This document shows, one piece after another, positions 36,517-39,439 of a DNA stretch of 39,439 nt (the first letter of the stretch is position 1; the number at the start of each line of letters is the position of its first letter). Location of the stretch: assembly GCF_000753715.1 (NCBI RefSeq), contig NZ_JPER01000010.1, positions 1 to 39,439 on the forward strand, written 5' to 3'. The notes under the pieces were generated by a model that was not told where the DNA came from, made no database searches, and saw only the letters and a program-made list of their open reading frames with translations. This stretch comes from Pseudidiomarina salinarum (GTDB lineage: Bacteria > Pseudomonadota > Gammaproteobacteria > Enterobacterales > Alteromonadaceae). Made by a program: the position numbers and the translations under genes.

Positions 36517-38087
36517 GGATTCGGGTTCGGATAGTAGGTTGGGGTGTTGATACCAACCGGCATATCCAGCGCGAATACCCATACGAAGAACAGAATAGTC
36601 CAGCCAATCAGGAACATGATGCTGTAGGGCAACATGGTCGCAATCAGGGTTCCTATCCCGATATCCTTCTTATAGCGCGCGGCCACCGCCAGTATTAAGC
36701 CGAAATAACTCATCATCGGCGTAATGATATTGGTTACCGAGTCACCAATACGGTAGGCCGCCTGAATCACTTCCGGTGCGTAGCCAATCAGCATCAGCAT
36801 AGGTATAAAGATAGGCGCGGTAATGGCCCACTGGGCCGAGGCCGAGCCCAGCATCAGGTTAACGAAAGCACACATCAGAATAAACAACAGGAATACCGAC
36901 GGCCCGGTCAGGCCAATTTCCTGCAGGAAGGTGGCGCCTTTCACCGCGAAGATGCTGCCGAAGTTAGTCCAGCCGAAGAAGGCAACAAACTGCGCCGCGA
37001 AGAACACCAGCACGATGTACATGCCCATGGTGCTCATACTGTCGGACATCGCGTCAATGACATCCCGATCGCTGCGCATAACCTTAGTGATGCGGCCGTA
37101 TACATAGCCCGGGATGGCAAAGGTAATAAAGATAAAGGCGACAATGCCTTTAAGGAAAGGAGAACCTGCTACATCGCCGGTTTCCGGATTACGCAGCACA
37201 CCCCATTCAGGAACAATGGTCAGGGCCAGAATGAGCCCCATGATTAAAAAGGCAATACCAGCGCCGATCAGGCCTTTCTTCTCGATAGCGGTCAGCTTTT
37301 CGATTTTCTGATCTGAAAGGTTAATGCTGGCTTCGTCTGGATCATATTTACCCAGCTTTGGCTCAACGATTTTTTCCGTTACAAAAGTACCCATCGCCGC
37401 GATCAGGAAGGTGGATACAATCATGAAGTACCAGTTGGCTTCCGGGCCGACGTAATAGGTCGGATCGATGAGGTTCGCTGCCTTGGTGGTGATACCTGCT
37501 AAGAGCGGATCCACGGTACCGATCAGCAGGTTAGCGCTGTAACCGGCGGAGACACCCGAGAACGCTGCTGCCAGACCGGCCAGCGGATGCCGGCCAAGGG
37601 AATGGAAGATCATCGCCGATAACGGCACCAGTACCACATAACCGAGCTCAGCTGCGGTATTGGAGATAACGCCGGCAAACACCACGGCAACAGTGACCAT
37701 GCGTGGATGGGCGTTCATCACCAGCGCCCGCATCAGGGCCGAAAGCAGGCCGGAGCGTTCAGCGATACCCACACCTAATAAGGCGACCAGCACGGTGCCT
37801 AAGGGGGTAAAGCCGGTGAAGTTGGTGACCAGGCCGGTGACAATGCGTTGCAGGCCTTCAGCGTTGAGCAGGCTGACAACCTCGATAACGCCGCCGCCCG
37901 GGCGTGGGTCCTGCGCGCTTAAGCCGAAATAGCCGGCAATACCGCTGCCAACAACAACAGCGATGGCAAACAGGGCGAATAATGTAATGGGGTGGGGGAG
38001 TAGATTACCCAGCCATTCAACGGTGTCCAGAAAACGTGTAAAAGCTCCGCGTTTACCGGTGTCAGCGGATGGTTGTGGTTGCTTCAT
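36513..38087 (-). CDS. AbgT-family transporter (second copy)
   Basis: A 524-residue integral membrane protein of the AbgT/MtrF family, clearly paralogous to the product at 29144-30685: matching segments are LGVGIAERSG, HPLAGLAAAFSGVSAGYSAN and MLGSASAQWAITAPIFIPML. Its substrate is not decided. No nearby aminobenzoyl-glutamate hydrolase genes are present. TACAAT on the minus strand (opposite 38129-38134) is a possible -10 about 40 bases before the ATG. The stop overlaps that of the convergent exporter gene. Confidence 0.92.
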   Translation of the reverse strand: MKQPQPSADTGKRGAFTRFLDTVEWLGNLLPHPITLFALFAIAVVVGSGIAGYFGLSAQDPRPGGGVIEVVSLLNAEGLQRIVTGLVTNFTGFTPLGTVLVALLGVGIAERSGLLSALMRALVMNAHPRMVTVAVVFAGVISNTAAELGYVVLVPLSAMIFHSLGRHPLAGLAAAFSGVSAGYSANLLIGTVDPLLAGITTKAANLIDPTYYVGPEANWYFMIVSTFLIAAMGTFVTEKIVEPKLGKYDPDEASINLSDQKIEKLTAIEKKGLIGAGIAFLIMGLILALTIVPEWGVLRNPETGDVAGSPFLKGIVAFIFITFAIPGYVYGRITKVMRSDRDVIDAMSDSMSTMGMYIVLVFFAAQFVAFFGWTNFGSIFAVKGATFLQEIGLTGPSVFLLFILMCAFVNLMLGSASAQWAITAPIFIPMLMLIGYAPEVIQAAYRIGDSVTNIITPMMSYFGLILAVAARYKKDIGIGTLIATMLPYSIMFLIGWTILFFVWVFALDMPVGINTPTYYPNPNP

Positions 38088-38307
38088 GCAGCTCCGGCTC
38101 CTGAGTTATAGTTATAAGTAAAGACCGGATTGTACACCAAAAAAAACGGCGCTACAGGCGCAATGCCGCTTCGATTAGCAAAACAGCAGGAAAAATTCGA
38201 ATGAAAGCGGCAGAAACCCGGACTAAAAGTTGAAATTTTGTTTGAATCAACGTCGGTCAAATGGTAGTTTTGCTACATTCCAGTAACAATTTACTGAGAC
38301 GTAACAT

Positions 38308-39393
38308 ATGGCGAAATTATCTAAAGCGGTGCTGGCCACGGCGTTATTGCTAGCGATAATCCCCGCAATAGCTGACGAACAGGCTAAGTCGGTGTTTGAA
38401 CAAGATTATACCGCCTATCAACAGGCCTTAGATGCAAATCTGTCAGACCGGGAACTCGCGGCCCTGGCGGAGCAGGCCTATCTGTCTGGCATCGAATATT
38501 TTGGTGCCGATGATATCAGTACCGCTATTCTGAAAATTAATTACCTGACTTTGCTGAATAACGATGCTGTACGCTCAGAGCGGTCGCAGCAATTAGCTGG
38601 GGAGATCCTCGCTGTATCCCGTAAAGAGTACGGTCAGAATGCTCCGGAACTGATCGATGCGTTATTGGTCGCGCTTAGTACGCACAATTTAGAGGCGACT
38701 AAAGATTATTATGAGGAGCTGGTTACAATTGCTGACGCCCACATAGAGCAGCAGCCCGAGCATATGCTACGCGCTAAAATTGAGGCTGCGGCGCATTTAC
38801 TACGCATCGGCAGCCCCGTTAGCCGCGACTTAGTGAGATTTGCCGACACCGCGGAAGAGCGTTTTGGCGCTGAGCACGAACTGGCCCTGCTGGCCAACTT
38901 CCATGCCGGACGCTACCTCGAAGCGAGAAAAGAGCAGAATGAGGCGATCAAGCGGTTTAAAAAAGTTGCCGCTGCAGATGAGAGTAAGCTGCCATCTGCA
39001 CTGGTGACGGCCAAGTACATGAGTCATGCCCGCTTAGTTTATTTTCTTGAGCAGCAAGGCAAGAGCGACGAAGCGACGGCCCATTGTCTGGCCATCGCAA
39101 AAATGGGCTATGGTATTCAGGATGAACGGGAACCGACACCACTGTATCGGGTGAATCCACGATATCCGCGATTGCTGGTTCAGCGCCGGGTTGAAGGGGA
39201 GATTAAGGTTAGCTATGACATCGATGAACTAGGCTTTGTCCAGAACGCGCAGGTGCTCGAGTCTTCAAACAGCGGCTTTACCAAAACCGGCTTAGAGGCA
39301 CTGGAGCAATGGCGATTTGCACCTCGTGTGGTCGACGGCGAGCCGGTGGCTACCACAGGGCGCACGGTCAAACTGCAGTTCCAGATAAAATAA
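38308..39393 (+). CDS. Secreted protein with TonB C-terminal domain
   Basis: A 361-residue protein with a cleavable-looking signal peptide (hydrophobic stretch ending AIIPAIA, about residue 22), a long helical middle region (about 25-265) rich in Ala, Glu and Leu that resembles tetratricopeptide-type repeats, and a TonB C-terminal domain at about 279-361 (NPRYPRLLVQ, GEIKVSYDIDELGFV, EALEQWRFAP). It lacks the membrane anchor and the proline-rich spacer of a true TonB. It is therefore unlikely to energise receptors by itself; a periplasmic scaffold role is inferred. No ExbB or ExbD gene is adjacent. A TTGAAT box (38242-38247) with a 17-base spacer is a weak -35 candidate. Confidence 0.88.
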   Translation: MAKLSKAVLATALLLAIIPAIADEQAKSVFEQDYTAYQQALDANLSDRELAALAEQAYLSGIEYFGADDISTAILKINYLTLLNNDAVRSERSQQLAGEILAVSRKEYGQNAPELIDALLVALSTHNLEATKDYYEELVTIADAHIEQQPEHMLRAKIEAAAHLLRIGSPVSRDLVRFADTAEERFGAEHELALLANFHAGRYLEARKEQNEAIKRFKKVAAADESKLPSALVTAKYMSHARLVYFLEQQGKSDEATAHCLAIAKMGYGIQDEREPTPLYRVNPRYPRLLVQRRVEGEIKVSYDIDELGFVQNAQVLESSNSGFTKTGLEALEQWRFAPRVVDGEPVATTGRTVKLQFQIK

Positions 39394-39415
39394 GCACCAA
39401 TAGCAGCTCATAAAA

Positions 39416-39439
39416 AAACCGGGTCCATGGACCCGGTTT
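39416..39439 (+). terminator. Terminator after the TonB-domain gene (at window edge)
   Basis: AAACCGGGTC (39416-39425) and GACCCGGTTT (39430-39439) form a perfect 10-bp stem with a CATG loop. The A-rich flank (39412-39418) and terminal T bases suit an intrinsic terminator, and the stem could work in both directions. The downstream T-run is cut off by the window edge. Confidence 0.85.

Noticed and set aside
38139-38170. Weak hairpin and run of eight T on the minus strand upstream of the second AbgT gene
   Set aside because: The stem is only four base pairs (GCGC/GCGC), too weak to call a terminator or attenuator.

Overview
The window is chromosomal DNA from a gammaproteobacterium, most likely an Idiomarinaceae or other Alteromonadales-type marine bacterium. 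This rests on recognisable gammaproteobacterial proteins (DnaE, AccA, TilS, AstE, monomeric NADP isocitrate dehydrogenase), a branched-chain 2-oxoacid dehydrogenase operon, peptidases, paired AbgT transporters, and short intergenic gaps with clear ribosome-binding sites. The base composition looks a little above 50% GC by eye. The genus call is inference from gene content; no search was run. Apart from a truncated tRNA at the left edge, nothing looks like an integrated element: there is no transposase, integrase, CRISPR array or phage gene.

Layout. 1-25 is the 3' end of a tRNA (probably Asp). 68-2703 holds a cysteine-cluster protein and a lipoprotein form of peptidyl-dipeptidase Dcp. 2824-4778 is a two-gene unit: an EAL-HDOD signalling protein and an unknown secreted protein. 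4895-7120 is monomeric isocitrate dehydrogenase. 7252-8711 is a patch of small proteins of unknown role: three on the plus strand, then a tandem pair of related small lipoproteins on the minus strand. 8806-9531 (minus) is a DUF1653 protein and TspO. 9682-18009 is a compact plus-strand run dnaE-accA-tilS-EamA transporter-Kef-type antiporter. 18122-22597 encodes an RND efflux pump (adaptor and permease) without an outer-membrane channel. 22676-24444 is a DUF599 protein translationally coupled to AstE.

24540-28347 is the branched-chain 2-oxoacid dehydrogenase operon (E1 alpha, E1 beta, E2 with two lipoyl domains), preceded by an imperfect inverted repeat that may be a LiuR-type operator. 28363-30685 (minus) is a short-chain dehydrogenase and an AbgT-family transporter. 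30764-31345 is rnhB, and 31346-32506 (minus) is argE. 32653-36516 is a tightly overlapping three-gene unit: a 2-oxoglutarate/Fe(II) dioxygenase, a NadN-like 5'-nucleotidase lipoprotein and a Bcr/CflA exporter. 36513-38087 (minus) is a second AbgT transporter. 38308-39393 is a secreted protein with a TonB C-terminal domain, followed by a terminator at the right edge.

Most of the content is housekeeping and amino-acid or peptide catabolism. I did not find a clearly new system. The items most worth checking are an RNase HII with an altered GRG motif, a TilS lacking its C-terminal domain and with an altered PP-loop, a shared hairpin repeat beside several genes, an 11-bp inverted repeat in the argE/dioxygenase divergent region, the paired small lipoproteins, and the dioxygenase-nucleotidase-exporter operon.
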